This document shows, piece after piece, positions 1-5,707 of a DNA stretch of 5,707 nucleotides. Both the position numbers and the translations under genes were made by a program. Each line of letters begins with the position of its first letter. Within the stretch, counting starts at the first letter, position 1. Source of the DNA: an uncultured Oscillibacter sp. (lineage in GTDB: Bacteria > Bacillota > Clostridia > Oscillospirales > Oscillospiraceae); NCBI GenBank assembly GCA_948435975.1, contig CAOJHG010000163.1, positions 1-5,707 on the forward strand, given 5' to 3'. The notes beneath the pieces were generated by a model, which saw nothing but the letters and a program-made list of their open reading frames with translations, ran no database searches and was not told the origin of the DNA.

Positions 1-1343
1 CACTGAGCGGTGTCAAAGCCTTGTTCCGCCGCCAGGCGGTAGAGCTCCACCGCCCGGGCCTGGTCCTGCTCCACGCCGCTGCCGGTCTCATAGCACAGGC
101 CTAAATCGCACTGAGCCGCCGCCATGCCCTGCTCTGCCGCCTTTTTATACCAATATACCGCCGTCTTGTGATTCTGCTCCACGCCCCAGCCATTGTCACA
201 GAACAGGGCATAGTTGTAAGCACCGTAAAGCGAACCGTTTTCTGCCGCCCGGAGGAACCACGCCGCCGCTTCGGTCAGGTCGCTTGCAAGGCCGGCCCAG
301 CCCATTTGAAAGAAGATACCGATTTCGTTCTGCGCATCGGCGTATCCCTGGCCTGCCGCCAGCCGGAACCACTCCAGAGCTTGATATAAGTCCTGCTCCA
401 CGCCTTTGCCGTTCTTATAGCAGTGGCCCAGCTCGTTCTGTGCGCTGGCGTCCCCCTGCCCGGCGGCTTGGCGGAACCACTTGACAGACTGCGCCGGGTC
501 CTGCTCCACCGGGCCGTCGCCGTCGGCGTAAAGCTCCCCCAGCTCAAGCTGTGCGTCTATGTCGCCTCCCTGGGCGCGGGAAAGGAGTTCCTCCAGCTTT
601 GCGCTGATTTTTTTCTGGGCCATCTCCTCGGCATAGAACCGCTCCTCCGCGTCCTCCATACCTGCCGCTTTGGCCTGCCGCATCCAACTGAGGGCCCGGC
701 CGGGACTGACGTCCACCAGGTCGCCGGTCTTGTATCTCCTGGCCAGGGCAAGTTTTTCCTCAGCGCCGCCCAGCTCTGCCGCACGGATGAACCATGCCTC
801 GGCCTCTATCCGGTCCTGCTCCACGCCCCGGCCCTCGCCGCAGCACATGCCGAGATGAGTCATAGCCTCCACCAACCCGCAGTCCGCCGCATTGCGCAGC
901 AGCTCCACCGCCTCCTGGTCCCGGCCTGCGGACATCCTCCGTTCTGCCAGGGTCAGGCAGGCGCTGGGGTGGCCCTGCTCAACCGCCATGGAGAGGTAGC
1001 GTTCCGCGTCTGCTTCTCCTCCGCGCCCCTGCCATTGATTCAGAAAAAAGAGCGCTGCCTGATACTGGGCCTCCGCGTCGCCGTCCTCTGCCGCGCCGCA
1101 CCAATCCGCAAGGGTCTCTTCCGTCAGCGAAGGCAGGCTGCGCTCCTTCGGTTTGGCAGAGTCCAGGCAGGCCATGGCTCCTGAATGCCCCTGCTCTGCC
1201 GCCCGCCGGAACCACCGCTCTGCCGCCTGGCTGTCCTGGCCTACGCCCTCGCCTCGCAGATAGCATAGGCCAAGCTGGTATTGTATCTCCGGGTCCGACT
1301 GGTCTGATTCCAACAGCTCTTCAAAACGCTCCAGCTCTGTCAT
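1..1343 (-). CDS. Sel1-repeat (TPR-like) protein, C-terminus beyond left edge
   Basis: The frame is open from ATG at 1343 to the window edge: 447 codons with no stop. It is built from Sel1-like repeats of about 36 residues, each a helix pair with the pattern A-x-x-x-L-G-x-x-Y-x-x-G-x-G-V-x-Q-D-x-x-x-A-x-x-W-x-x-x-A-A-x-x-G. I count ten: residues 17-52, 89-124, 125-156 (short), 157-192, 193-228 (degenerate), 261-297, 298-333, 334-370, 371-406, 407-442, and the start of an eleventh. Residues 229-260 form a charged, probably helical linker between a diverged N-terminal half and a more regular C-terminal half. No signal peptide or membrane segment is seen, so it is probably cytoplasmic. Sel1 repeats are protein-interaction scaffolds; the partner cannot be read from the sequence. 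The start is supported by AAGGAG (1356-1351) 7 nt upstream. It has its own promoter and no obvious functional link to the efflux genes. Confidence 0.93.
   Translation of the reverse strand, partial: MTELERFEELLESDQSDPEIQYQLGLCYLRGEGVGQDSQAAERWFRRAAEQGHSGAMACLDSAKPKERSLPSLTEETLADWCGAAEDGDAEAQYQAALFFLNQWQGRGGEADAERYLSMAVEQGHPSACLTLAERRMSAGRDQEAVELLRNAADCGLVEAMTHLGMCCGEGRGVEQDRIEAEAWFIRAAELGGAEEKLALARRYKTGDLVDVSPGRALSWMRQAKAAGMEDAEERFYAEEMAQKKISAKLEELLSRAQGGDIDAQLELGELYADGDGPVEQDPAQSVKWFRQAAGQGDASAQNELGHCYKNGKGVEQDLYQALEWFRLAAGQGYADAQNEIGIFFQMGWAGLASDLTEAAAWFLRAAENGSLYGAYNYALFCDNGWGVEQNHKTAVYWYKKAAEQGMAAAQCDLGLCYETGSGVEQDQARAVELYRLAAEQGFDTAQ
18..563 (-). repeat. Tandem 36-codon (about 108-bp) repeats inside the Sel1 gene
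   Basis: The five most regular Sel1 units (residues 261-442) are visible at DNA level as a recurring plus-strand word CCTGCTCCACGCC or close variants. It starts near 65, 173, 392, 500 and, outside this block, 815; the spacings are about 108 bp or multiples of it. The word encodes the G-V-E-Q-D turn of the repeat on the minus strand. The nucleotide similarity could allow unit gain or loss by recombination, but units differ enough at other positions that a recent duplication is not obvious. Confidence 0.8.
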
Positions 1344-1350
1344 AATGTCT

Positions 1351-1356
1351 CTCCTT
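1351..1356 (-). promoter_or_regulatory. Ribosome binding site of the Sel1-repeat gene
   Basis: AAGGAG on the minus strand lies 7 nt before ATG 1343, which fixes the start. No other in-frame start has a comparable site. Confidence 0.85.
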
Positions 1357-1393
1357 CCCAAATATCCCGCACGCCTTTCGTTTTTGCGCCTCC

Positions 1394-1422
1394 AATTTCC
1401 AACAGTATAATATAATTTCCAA
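1394..1422. repeat. 9-bp direct repeat flanking the -10 box
   Basis: AATTTCCAA occurs at 1394-1402 and again at 1414-1422, a 20-bp offset or about two helical turns. On the minus strand the repeat reads TTGGAAATT. One copy lies in the -35/-10 spacer and the other covers the predicted transcription start of the Sel1 gene. This is the arrangement of a possible repressor site, but the AT-rich composition makes chance a real alternative. Confidence 0.35.
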
Positions 1423-1432
1423 AGATTTGCAA
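1404..1432 (-). promoter_or_regulatory. Promoter of the Sel1-repeat gene
   Basis: On the minus strand, TTGCAA (1432-1427) is followed after exactly 17 nt by TATACT (1409-1404), matching the sigma-A consensus at 4/6 and 5/6. Predicted transcription starts near 1397, giving a leader of about 54 nt before the ATG at 1343. The region is sharply AT-richer than the flanking genes. The rest of the 1344-1573 gap holds the MATE terminator and otherwise nothing I recognise. Confidence 0.65.
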
Positions 1433-1513
1433 GGCAGAAGGCGATTAGTCCAGCTCTGCCGCCTGTTTGACGCGCAGCATCAATCAGCCTGAGCCGCCGC
1501 GGGACCAGGGCCG

Positions 1514-1557
1514 CCCGCGAAAAGAGGCCCACAGGTCTTTCTGTGAGCCTCTGCGGG
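1514..1557 (-). terminator. Rho-independent terminator of the MATE gene
   Basis: On the minus strand, AGAGGCTCACAG (1552-1541) pairs with CTGTGGGCCTCT (1534-1523) across a 6-nt loop, followed by TTTTC. The one non-Watson-Crick pair is G-U in the minus-strand RNA but C-A in the plus-strand RNA, which argues for minus-strand function. An outer CCCGC/GCGGG pair (1557-1553 with 1518-1514) could extend the structure. It starts about 20 nt after the MATE stop codon. The U-run is short, so termination may be incomplete and some read-through into the Sel1 gene is possible. Confidence 0.7.
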
Positions 1558-1573
1558 ATTCGATTACAGGGGG

Positions 1574-3013
1574 TCAAGCGTGGCGGGCTGTTCTCTGGAA
1601 AGCGGAGGCCTCTTGAGAACGGTCCGGTTCCAGCGTCCGGAAGGTATAAAGAATGACGGCCAGACAGATTGCAAAGGTCAGCAGGTCGGACGCCGGCATA
1701 GAGTATAGCACCCCGTTCAGCCCGAACCGCAGCGGAAGAAGCAGCGCAAAGCCTACGCCGAACACCACCTCACGCACCAGGGAAATGGCCGTGGAGGCGA
1801 ACGCTTTGCCCAGGGATTGCAGGAAGATGAAGGTCCCCTTATTCACCGTCGCCAAGATGGTCAGGCACAGATAGACCCGAAAGCACTTGACGGCGTACTC
1901 AGTATAATAAACGCTCTCGTTGGCCGCGCCGAAAACGCCGATCAGCTTCTGCGGGAACAGCTCCACAATCAAGAGGGCCGCGCCGCCTGTAACCGCCTCC
2001 GCTGCCAGGAAACGGAGGAACAGCGTCTTTGCCCGGTCTTTACGGCCTGCCCCGATGTTGTAACCCACCACGGGGATGCAGCCCGCCGCCAACCCCACGG
2101 CGATGGAGATAACAATCTGGAAGAACTTCATAACAATGCCCAGGACCGCCATAGGGATCTGTGTATACTGCTCCTGGCCGAAAATGGGGTCCAAGGCACT
2201 GTATTTCAGCGTCATATTCTGGATTGCCGCCATTGCCATGACCAAGGAGATCTGAGACAGAAAACTGCACAGACCCAGAGGCAGGTATTTTTCCGCCAGG
2301 CCAGTATGAATCCGGAAGCTCTCCTTATGCAGCCGGACGGCCTTCATATGGCAGAGATACCAGACGGACAGGGCAGCAGTGAGGATCTGTCCCAGCACCG
2401 TAGCCACGGCCGCGCCCATCATGCCCCAGCGGAAGACGAAGATGAAGACAGGGTCCAGGACAATATTGACCGCCGCCCCCGCCAGCGTAGAAGCCATGGC
2501 GAATTTGGGACTGCCATCAGAACGGATGATAGGGTTCAGCGCCTGCCCGAATATATAGAAGGGGACGCCCAGGGCAATCCAGAAGAAGTATTCCTTCGCC
2601 TGCCAGAAGGTTTCGTCATTGACCTGTCCGCCGAACAGAGTCAGAATCGGCTCCTGGAGCAGCAGATACAGGGCCGTGAGCGCCAGGCCGGCGGCAATGC
2701 ACAGCAGGACCGCGCTTCCGATGCTCTTGTGGGCGGAGTCTTTGTCGCCAGCCCCCAGGCGGATACTGACAAAGGCACAGCAGCCGTCGCCAATCATGAC
2801 CGCAATCGAGAGGGCAACCACAGTCAAGGGAAAGACCACTGTGTTTGCGGCGTTGCCGAAGGAACCCAGATAATCCGCGTTGGCAATGAAAATCTGGTCT
2901 ACAATGTTGTACAGCGCCGCCACCAGCAGAGAAATCACGCAGGGAACGGCGTACCTGGCCATGAGCTTTCCTACCGGCTCAGTTTCAAGAAATGCGTTGG
3001 ATTTTCTGTCCAT
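1574..3013 (-). CDS. MATE family efflux transporter (MepA-like)
   Basis: This 479-residue inner-membrane protein resembles Firmicute MATE exporters (DinF/MepA branch), which expel drugs or metabolites in exchange for Na+ or H+. Visible marks are the N-terminal V-A-A-L-Y-N-I-V-D-Q-I-F-I stretch (31-43), the G-S-P-K-F-A-M segment (167-173) leading into N-I-V-L-D-P-V-F-I-F (183-192), and the second-half counterpart I-P-V-V-G-Y-N-I-G-A (313-322). About twelve hydrophobic segments span residues 20-457, followed by a polar tail. Length is slightly above the usual 440-460. I chose ATG 3013 because AGGAGGT (3027-3021) lies 7 nt upstream and the protein then begins with the normal short cytoplasmic head. 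The frame stays open to a TTG at 3121, but that extension is polar, arginine-rich and unlike the family. The substrate cannot be predicted. It is divergent from a MarR/ABC exporter operon, which suits a drug-efflux role. Confidence 0.95.
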   Translation of the reverse strand: MDRKSNAFLETEPVGKLMARYAVPCVISLLVAALYNIVDQIFIANADYLGSFGNAANTVVFPLTVVALSIAVMIGDGCCAFVSIRLGAGDKDSAHKSIGSAVLLCIAAGLALTALYLLLQEPILTLFGGQVNDETFWQAKEYFFWIALGVPFYIFGQALNPIIRSDGSPKFAMASTLAGAAVNIVLDPVFIFVFRWGMMGAAVATVLGQILTAALSVWYLCHMKAVRLHKESFRIHTGLAEKYLPLGLCSFLSQISLVMAMAAIQNMTLKYSALDPIFGQEQYTQIPMAVLGIVMKFFQIVISIAVGLAAGCIPVVGYNIGAGRKDRAKTLFLRFLAAEAVTGGAALLIVELFPQKLIGVFGAANESVYYTEYAVKCFRVYLCLTILATVNKGTFIFLQSLGKAFASTAISLVREVVFGVGFALLLPLRFGLNGVLYSMPASDLLTFAICLAVILYTFRTLEPDRSQEASAFQRTARHA

Positions 3014-3020
3014 GTCTGTT

Positions 3021-3027
3021 ACCTCCT
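3021..3027 (-). promoter_or_regulatory. Ribosome binding site deciding the MATE start
   Basis: AGGAGGT on the minus strand ends 7 nt before ATG 3013. It is a near-perfect Shine-Dalgarno sequence and rules out the longer upstream reading frame. Confidence 0.9.
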
Positions 3028-3112
3028 GAACATGAGAAAGCGCACGGCGTGAAGAGCTGGACTTATGCCTTCTGGCCGCGCACTTTCTGTATCCTGTTGA
3101 ATTTTGGGCAAT

Positions 3113-3165
3113 AAAAAACAACGTGCCGCAGTCAACTGGAATTACGCATTGACGCTACACGTTGT
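3113..3165 (-). terminator. Terminator-like hairpin at the 5' end of the MATE leader (putative attenuator)
   Basis: On the minus strand ACAACGTG (3165-3158) pairs perfectly with CACGTTGT (3125-3118). Inside, GCGTCAA (3155-3149) pairs with TTGAC-t-GC (3135-3128) with one bulged base, leaving a 13-nt loop. Only a 2x2 internal loop separates the two helices, so the stem totals about 15 bp. It runs straight into six T residues (3118-3113, the first shared with the stem). In the plus orientation the T-run is absent. No minus-strand gene lies upstream to be terminated, and the hairpin sits about 100 nt before the MATE start codon. It could therefore attenuate MATE transcription or end a short RNA of about 53 nt. 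It matches no riboswitch class I recognise. Confidence 0.55.
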
Positions 3166-3176
3166 ATAGTTATGAT
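3149..3176 (+). promoter_or_regulatory. Possible second, upstream promoter toward marR
   Basis: TTGACG (3149-3154), 16 nt, TATGAT (3171-3176) resembles a sigma-A promoter firing toward the MarR gene, with a leader of about 120 nt. Its -10 overlaps that of the opposing MATE promoter within the palindrome GTTATGATAAC (3169-3179). Its -35 lies in the stem of the putative attenuator, so the match may be a by-product of that structure. Confidence 0.3.
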
Positions 3177-3201
3177 AACATTGGAAAGCGCGAAAAGTCA
3201 A
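3172..3201 (-). promoter_or_regulatory. Candidate promoter of the MATE gene
   Basis: On the minus strand TTGACT (3201-3196) and TATCAT (3177-3172), each 5/6 to consensus, are separated by 18 nt. An A/T tract at 3211-3222 sits at about -46 to -57, the place of an UP element. Predicted +1 is near 3165, giving a leader of about 150 nt that begins with the hairpin described separately. A second TTGACT at 3135-3130 lacks a good -10 and is less likely. Confidence 0.6.
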
Positions 3202-3225
3202 GACGCCATGAAAAATTTTTTGGAT

Positions 3226-3280
3226 TCAAAGGCACCTTGACAAATGAGGAAGGGCGGCTTAAACTATCAAGGTACCATGA
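3226..3280. promoter_or_regulatory. Paired candidate MarR operators over the operon promoter
   Basis: Site 2, TCAAGGTACCATGA (3267-3280), is a palindrome with a single mismatched pair (12 of 14 positions) around GGTACC and covers the transcription start. Site 1 (3226-3240) reads TCAAGGTGCCTTTGA on the minus strand and covers the left part of the -35. The arms GGCACCTTGA (3231-3240) and TCAAGGTACC (3267-3276) form an inverted repeat with 9 of 10 matches. Site centres are about 40 bp apart, close to four helical turns. MarR proteins commonly bind palindromes of this size over their own promoters. Assigning these to the adjacent MarR is inference. Confidence 0.5.
3237..3265 (+). promoter_or_regulatory. 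Main promoter of the MarR-ABC operon
   Basis: A perfect TTGACA (3237-3242), a 17-nt spacer and TAAACT (3260-3265, 4/6) place the transcription start near 3272, about 30 nt before the MarR ATG. It is the best-matching -35 in the intergenic region and is overlapped on both sides by palindromic candidate operators. Confidence 0.65.
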
Positions 3281-3301
3281 GATGTGGAAAGGAAGTGCAT
3301 C

Positions 3302-3811
3302 ATGGAGCATTCCAGAGAACCGAAAACGGAACAAATGACGCAGTATCTTACAGAGACTGTCAACGGAAGACTGATTATCAGCCTGCGGAACATCAGCCAT
3401 ACCATGCGGTCCTTATACGAGGGAAAGGGCAGTCAGAAACGGGTCCTGATCGTCCTCAGCGAGACGGGGACCATCACCCAGAGGGAGCTGACACAGCGCT
3501 TGGCCATTCAATCCGGTTCCGTCAGCGAGGTGATCGCCAAGCTGGAGCGAATGGGACTGGTGGCGCGTTCCCTCAGTGAGACGGACCGCAGGACTGCTGA
3601 TATATCCCTGACGGAAGAAGGCAGGCGGCAGGCACAGACGGCTATGGAACAGCGGAAGCGGCGGCACGAGGAGATGTTCTCCGCTTTGACAGATGAAGAG
3701 AAGGAACGGCTGCTTACCCTTCTGGAGACCATCAGCCAGGATTGGGAGGAGCGCTATCCAGAGGGGCGTGTCCGCCGCGCCTGTTCCTGCGGCCAGGACG
3801 GAAACAGGTAG
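3302..3811 (+). CDS. MarR family transcriptional regulator
   Basis: This 169-residue protein has a winged helix-turn-helix of the MarR type: helix 59-69 (T-Q-R-E-L-T-Q-R-L-A-I), recognition helix about 71-86 (S-G-S-V-S-E-V-I-A-K-L-E-R-M-G-L), and a wing (about 89-107) with the family's D-R-R (95-97) before the I-S-L-T-E-E-G strand/helix. Flanking helices (about 10-40 and 108-153) would form the dimer interface. ATG 3302 is chosen over in-frame GTG 3284 because AAGGAA (3289-3294) lies 7 nt before it. The protein is somewhat longer than typical (140-150), owing to a basic C-terminal tail with C161-x-C163. It is first in the operon and probably an autorepressor relieved by a ligand or substrate of the exporter; that is family knowledge plus context, not shown here. 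Confidence 0.93.
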   Translation: MEHSREPKTEQMTQYLTETVNGRLIISLRNISHTMRSLYEGKGSQKRVLIVLSETGTITQRELTQRLAIQSGSVSEVIAKLERMGLVARSLSETDRRTADISLTEEGRRQAQTAMEQRKRRHEEMFSALTDEEKERLLTLLETISQDWEERYPEGRVRRACSCGQDGNR

Positions 3812-3818
3812 GCGCGGT

Positions 3819-5549
3819 ATGTGGAAATATATCAAACGCTATCTGCCCTATGCGGCGGCTGCGGCGCTGTTCATGGTGGGAGAGGTATCGATGGACCTGG
3901 TACAGCCGGGGCTGATGAGCCGCATTGTAGACGAGGGCGTATTGGGGCTGAAGGCCGGGGGCGGACTGGGACTGATTGGGACGCTGGGGCTTCAGATGAT
4001 TGGACTGGCACTGCTCGGCGGGCTGTGCGGTTCCCTGAACAATGTCTTTACCCACATCTCCAGCCAGAATATGGGGAACGAGATGCGCAAGGATGCCTTC
4101 CGGCGGATCATGTCCTTCTCCTTCCCGCAGATGGACCGCTTTGGCACAGGTACTCTGGTGACGCGGGTGACCAACGATATTACCCAGATACAGACCTTTA
4201 TATCCTTGTTCATGCGGGGCCTGATTCGTACCGGCATGTTGACCTTTGGCAGCATATACTGCATGTTCCGGCTGAATCGGGATTTTGGGCTGATTGTGCT
4301 GTGCGCGTTTCCCTTTGCAGCGGGGTGCATCGTTCTGTGCTTGTGGAAGGCGAACCCGCTGTTTTCCAAATTACAGGAGCAGTTGGACGCCATCAACACC
4401 GTCATGCAGGAGGACATATCGGGCGTCCGGATTATCAAGGCCTGCGTGCGGGAACTCTATGAAAAGGCGCGGTTCGGTCAGGCCAACGGTGCGCTGACCG
4501 AGACTCAAACGCGGGTCCTGATGATTTTCGCTTTCATGAACCCCGCCGTAAATGCCCTGATGTATGGAGTGATTGCCGTGATTTTGTACTGGGGGGGCTT
4601 TCAGGCTGCTGCGGGAGGCGTGACCCCAGGGGACGTCATGGCGGCGGTGACCTATACCACCCAGCTTTTAAACGGTGTGCTCATGCTGGTGATGCTGTTC
4701 CAGAATATCTCCCGGGGGCTGGCCTCCTGGGAGCGGGTCAAGGAGCTGCTGGACAGCGAGCCGGAATTGAAGGCGGGCGGCTTCAGCGGCGGGACCAAAC
4801 AGCGGGGGGAGATTGAGTTCCGGGATGTGTCCTTCACCTACCCAGGCGCTCTCCGGCCTGCGCTGGAGCATATTGACCTGACCATACGCCAGGGCGAAAC
4901 GGTAGCCGTCATGGGGGCCACTGGCTGCGGGAAGACCACCTTGGTGAACCTGATTCCCCGCTTTTACGATGCAACGGCTGGAGCGGTGCTGGTGGACGGC
5001 GTGGACGTTCGGAAATACCGCTGGCAGGCTCTGCGGGAAAAAGTGTCCGTCACACTGCAAAAGGCGGAGCTGTTCACGGTCCCTATCCGGGAGAACATTT
5101 CCTGGGGAAAGCCTGGCGCACTGGCGGAGGAGATTGCATCAGCGGCGAAAACGGCCCAGGCGGACGGCTTCATCCGCGCCGCGCCAGAGGGCTATGATAC
5201 CATAGTTGCAGAGCGGGGCATGAGCCTTTCCGGAGGCCAGAGGCAGCGGCTGTCCATTGCCCGGGCGGTGATAAAGCCCGCCGAGATTTTGATTTTTGAC
5301 GACTCCACCAGTGCGCTGGACTTGAAAACGGAGGCGGAGCTTTATCAGGCCCTGCGGGAGTCCTGCCCGGGGATAACAAAGCTCATCGTGGCCCAGCGTA
5401 TTGCCTCCGTGCGTCAGGCTGACCGCATTGTAGTGCTGGAAAACGGAAGGATTGCCGCGGTTGGCGCGCATCAGGAACTGCTGGCAGGCTGTAAGGTCTA
5501 CCAGGACATCTGCCGTTCTCAGGTGGGGGAGGAGGATGAACTTGTCTGA
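3819..5549 (+). CDS. ABC exporter half-transporter with degenerate ATPase site (heterodimer subunit)
   Basis: This 576-residue type IV (MsbA/LmrA-like) ABC exporter has an N-terminal six-helix membrane domain (about 1-305) and an ATPase domain (about 330-570). Visible motifs: A-loop Y341, Walker A G-A-T-G-C-G-K-T (366-373), Q-loop Q414, signature L-S-G-G-Q (470-474), Walker B L-I-F-D (491-494), D-loop S-A-L-D (498-501). The catalytic glutamate after Walker B is Asp (D495) and the switch histidine is Gln (Q526, in V-A-Q-R). The same pair of changes marks the non-catalytic site of heterodimeric exporters such as TM287/288. The partner is the next gene. ATG 3819 is 7 nt after the MarR stop with only a weak AGG upstream, suggesting translational coupling; the open frame back to 3693 overlaps marR and is not used. 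Substrates are probably hydrophobic drugs or lipids, unproven. Confidence 0.95.
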   Translation: MWKYIKRYLPYAAAAALFMVGEVSMDLVQPGLMSRIVDEGVLGLKAGGGLGLIGTLGLQMIGLALLGGLCGSLNNVFTHISSQNMGNEMRKDAFRRIMSFSFPQMDRFGTGTLVTRVTNDITQIQTFISLFMRGLIRTGMLTFGSIYCMFRLNRDFGLIVLCAFPFAAGCIVLCLWKANPLFSKLQEQLDAINTVMQEDISGVRIIKACVRELYEKARFGQANGALTETQTRVLMIFAFMNPAVNALMYGVIAVILYWGGFQAAAGGVTPGDVMAAVTYTTQLLNGVLMLVMLFQNISRGLASWERVKELLDSEPELKAGGFSGGTKQRGEIEFRDVSFTYPGALRPALEHIDLTIRQGETVAVMGATGCGKTTLVNLIPRFYDATAGAVLVDGVDVRKYRWQALREKVSVTLQKAELFTVPIRENISWGKPGALAEEIASAAKTAQADGFIRAAPEGYDTIVAERGMSLSGGQRQRLSIARAVIKPAEILIFDDSTSALDLKTEAELYQALRESCPGITKLIVAQRIASVRQADRIVVLENGRIAAVGAHQELLAGCKVYQDICRSQVGEEDELV

Positions 5550-5707
5550 GTCAAAAGAACAGAATTCAGCAGGCCGCGGCATTCCCGGCATGATGAACCG
5601 GGGAGAGCGCTTTGTGCAAGTGGAGCACGCGGAACATGCGGGGGCGGCTCTCCGGCGGATTGCGGCCTATTTTGCGAAAGAGAAAGCTATGGTGCTGGCC
5701 ATGCTGT
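5536..5707 (+). CDS. Second ABC exporter half-transporter, N-terminus only
   Basis: A new frame opens at ATG 5536, overlapping the end of the preceding ABC gene by 14 nt, and stays open for 57 codons to the window edge. The first 20 residues are polar and glycine-containing (ending G-M-M-N-R-G), followed by V-E-H-A-E-H-A-G-A-A-L-R-R-I-A-A-Y-F, which resembles the elbow helix before the first membrane span in ABC exporters, and then the start of a hydrophobic stretch. A purine-rich GGGGGAGGAGG (5525-5535) abuts the ATG, closer than ideal, so translational coupling is likely; ATG 5590 or 5593 are alternative starts without a clear site. Identity as partner of the upstream half-transporter rests on gene order and this N-terminus; no ATPase motif lies in the window. 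Confidence 0.8.
   Translation, partial: MNLSESKEQNSAGRGIPGMMNRGERFVQVEHAEHAGAALRRIAAYFAKEKAMVLAML

Noticed and set aside
64..827. Regularly spaced identical words that could suggest a CRISPR array
   Set aside because: Spacing is 108 bp or multiples, the words encode the conserved turn of the Sel1 repeat in frame, and the intervening sequence is coding.
423..1184. 253-codon plus-strand open frame
   Set aside because: It lies antisense to the Sel1-repeat gene. Its residues mirror the periodic GC-rich repeat codons, and the minus frame has clear family identity plus a promoter and ribosome binding site.
1445..1480. Minus-strand mini-ORF ending Q-A-A-E-L-D-stop, resembling a Sel1 repeat tail
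   Set aside because: It is only 11 residues, with a stop two codons upstream in the same frame and no ribosome binding site. The similarity is to a common alanine-rich turn and could be chance, though a relic of a decayed repeat cannot be excluded.
1817..3052. 411-codon plus-strand open frame
   Set aside because: It is antisense to the MATE gene. The translation is a polar, H/Q/R/D-rich composition with no hydrophobic core, typical of a shadow of a membrane protein gene.
3014..3121. 36-residue N-terminal extension of the MATE protein from TTG 3121
   Set aside because: A near-perfect Shine-Dalgarno at 3027-3021 supports ATG 3013, and the extension is polar, unlike the family, and overlaps the leader hairpin.
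3693..3818. 42-residue extension of the ABC protein
   Set aside because: It overlaps the MarR gene and is out of character for an exporter N-terminus; M-W-K-Y-I-K-R-Y-L at 3819 is a typical start.

Overview
The window looks like a chromosomal segment from a GC-rich Firmicute of the class Clostridia, with an Oscillospiraceae-like flavour. This is inferred from strong AGGAGG-type ribosome binding sites, consensus sigma-A-like promoters in AT-rich gaps between GC-rich genes, and the protein families present (a Sel1-repeat protein, a MepA-like MATE transporter, and a MarR regulator followed by two ABC exporter half-genes). No phage, insertion sequence, CRISPR array, tRNA or rRNA is visible.

Layout. 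Positions 1-1343 (minus) carry a large Sel1-repeat protein whose C-terminus lies beyond the left edge; it has its own promoter in the gap at 1344-1573. Positions 1574-3013 (minus) encode a complete MATE-family efflux transporter, followed by an intrinsic terminator. A 288-bp divergent control region (3014-3301) separates it from a plus-strand operon: a MarR-family regulator (3302-3811), then after 7 nt a half-size ABC exporter with a degenerate ATPase site (3819-5549), then with a 14-nt overlap the start of a second ABC exporter half (5536 to beyond the right edge).

How it may work together. The two ABC halves are predicted to form a heterodimeric multidrug-type exporter (TM287/288 or BmrCD type). 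The MarR protein probably represses its own operon through two similar palindromes over the -35 and the transcription start. One of these also abuts the AT-rich tract upstream of the MATE promoter, so one regulator could control both efflux systems. The MATE transcript appears to begin exactly at a hairpin followed by six U residues, which looks like a transcription attenuator or the end of a very short RNA.

The coding content belongs to known families. The most unusual material is in the non-coding control region at 3113-3280. All promoter, operator and attenuator calls come from reading the sequence by eye and have not been tested.
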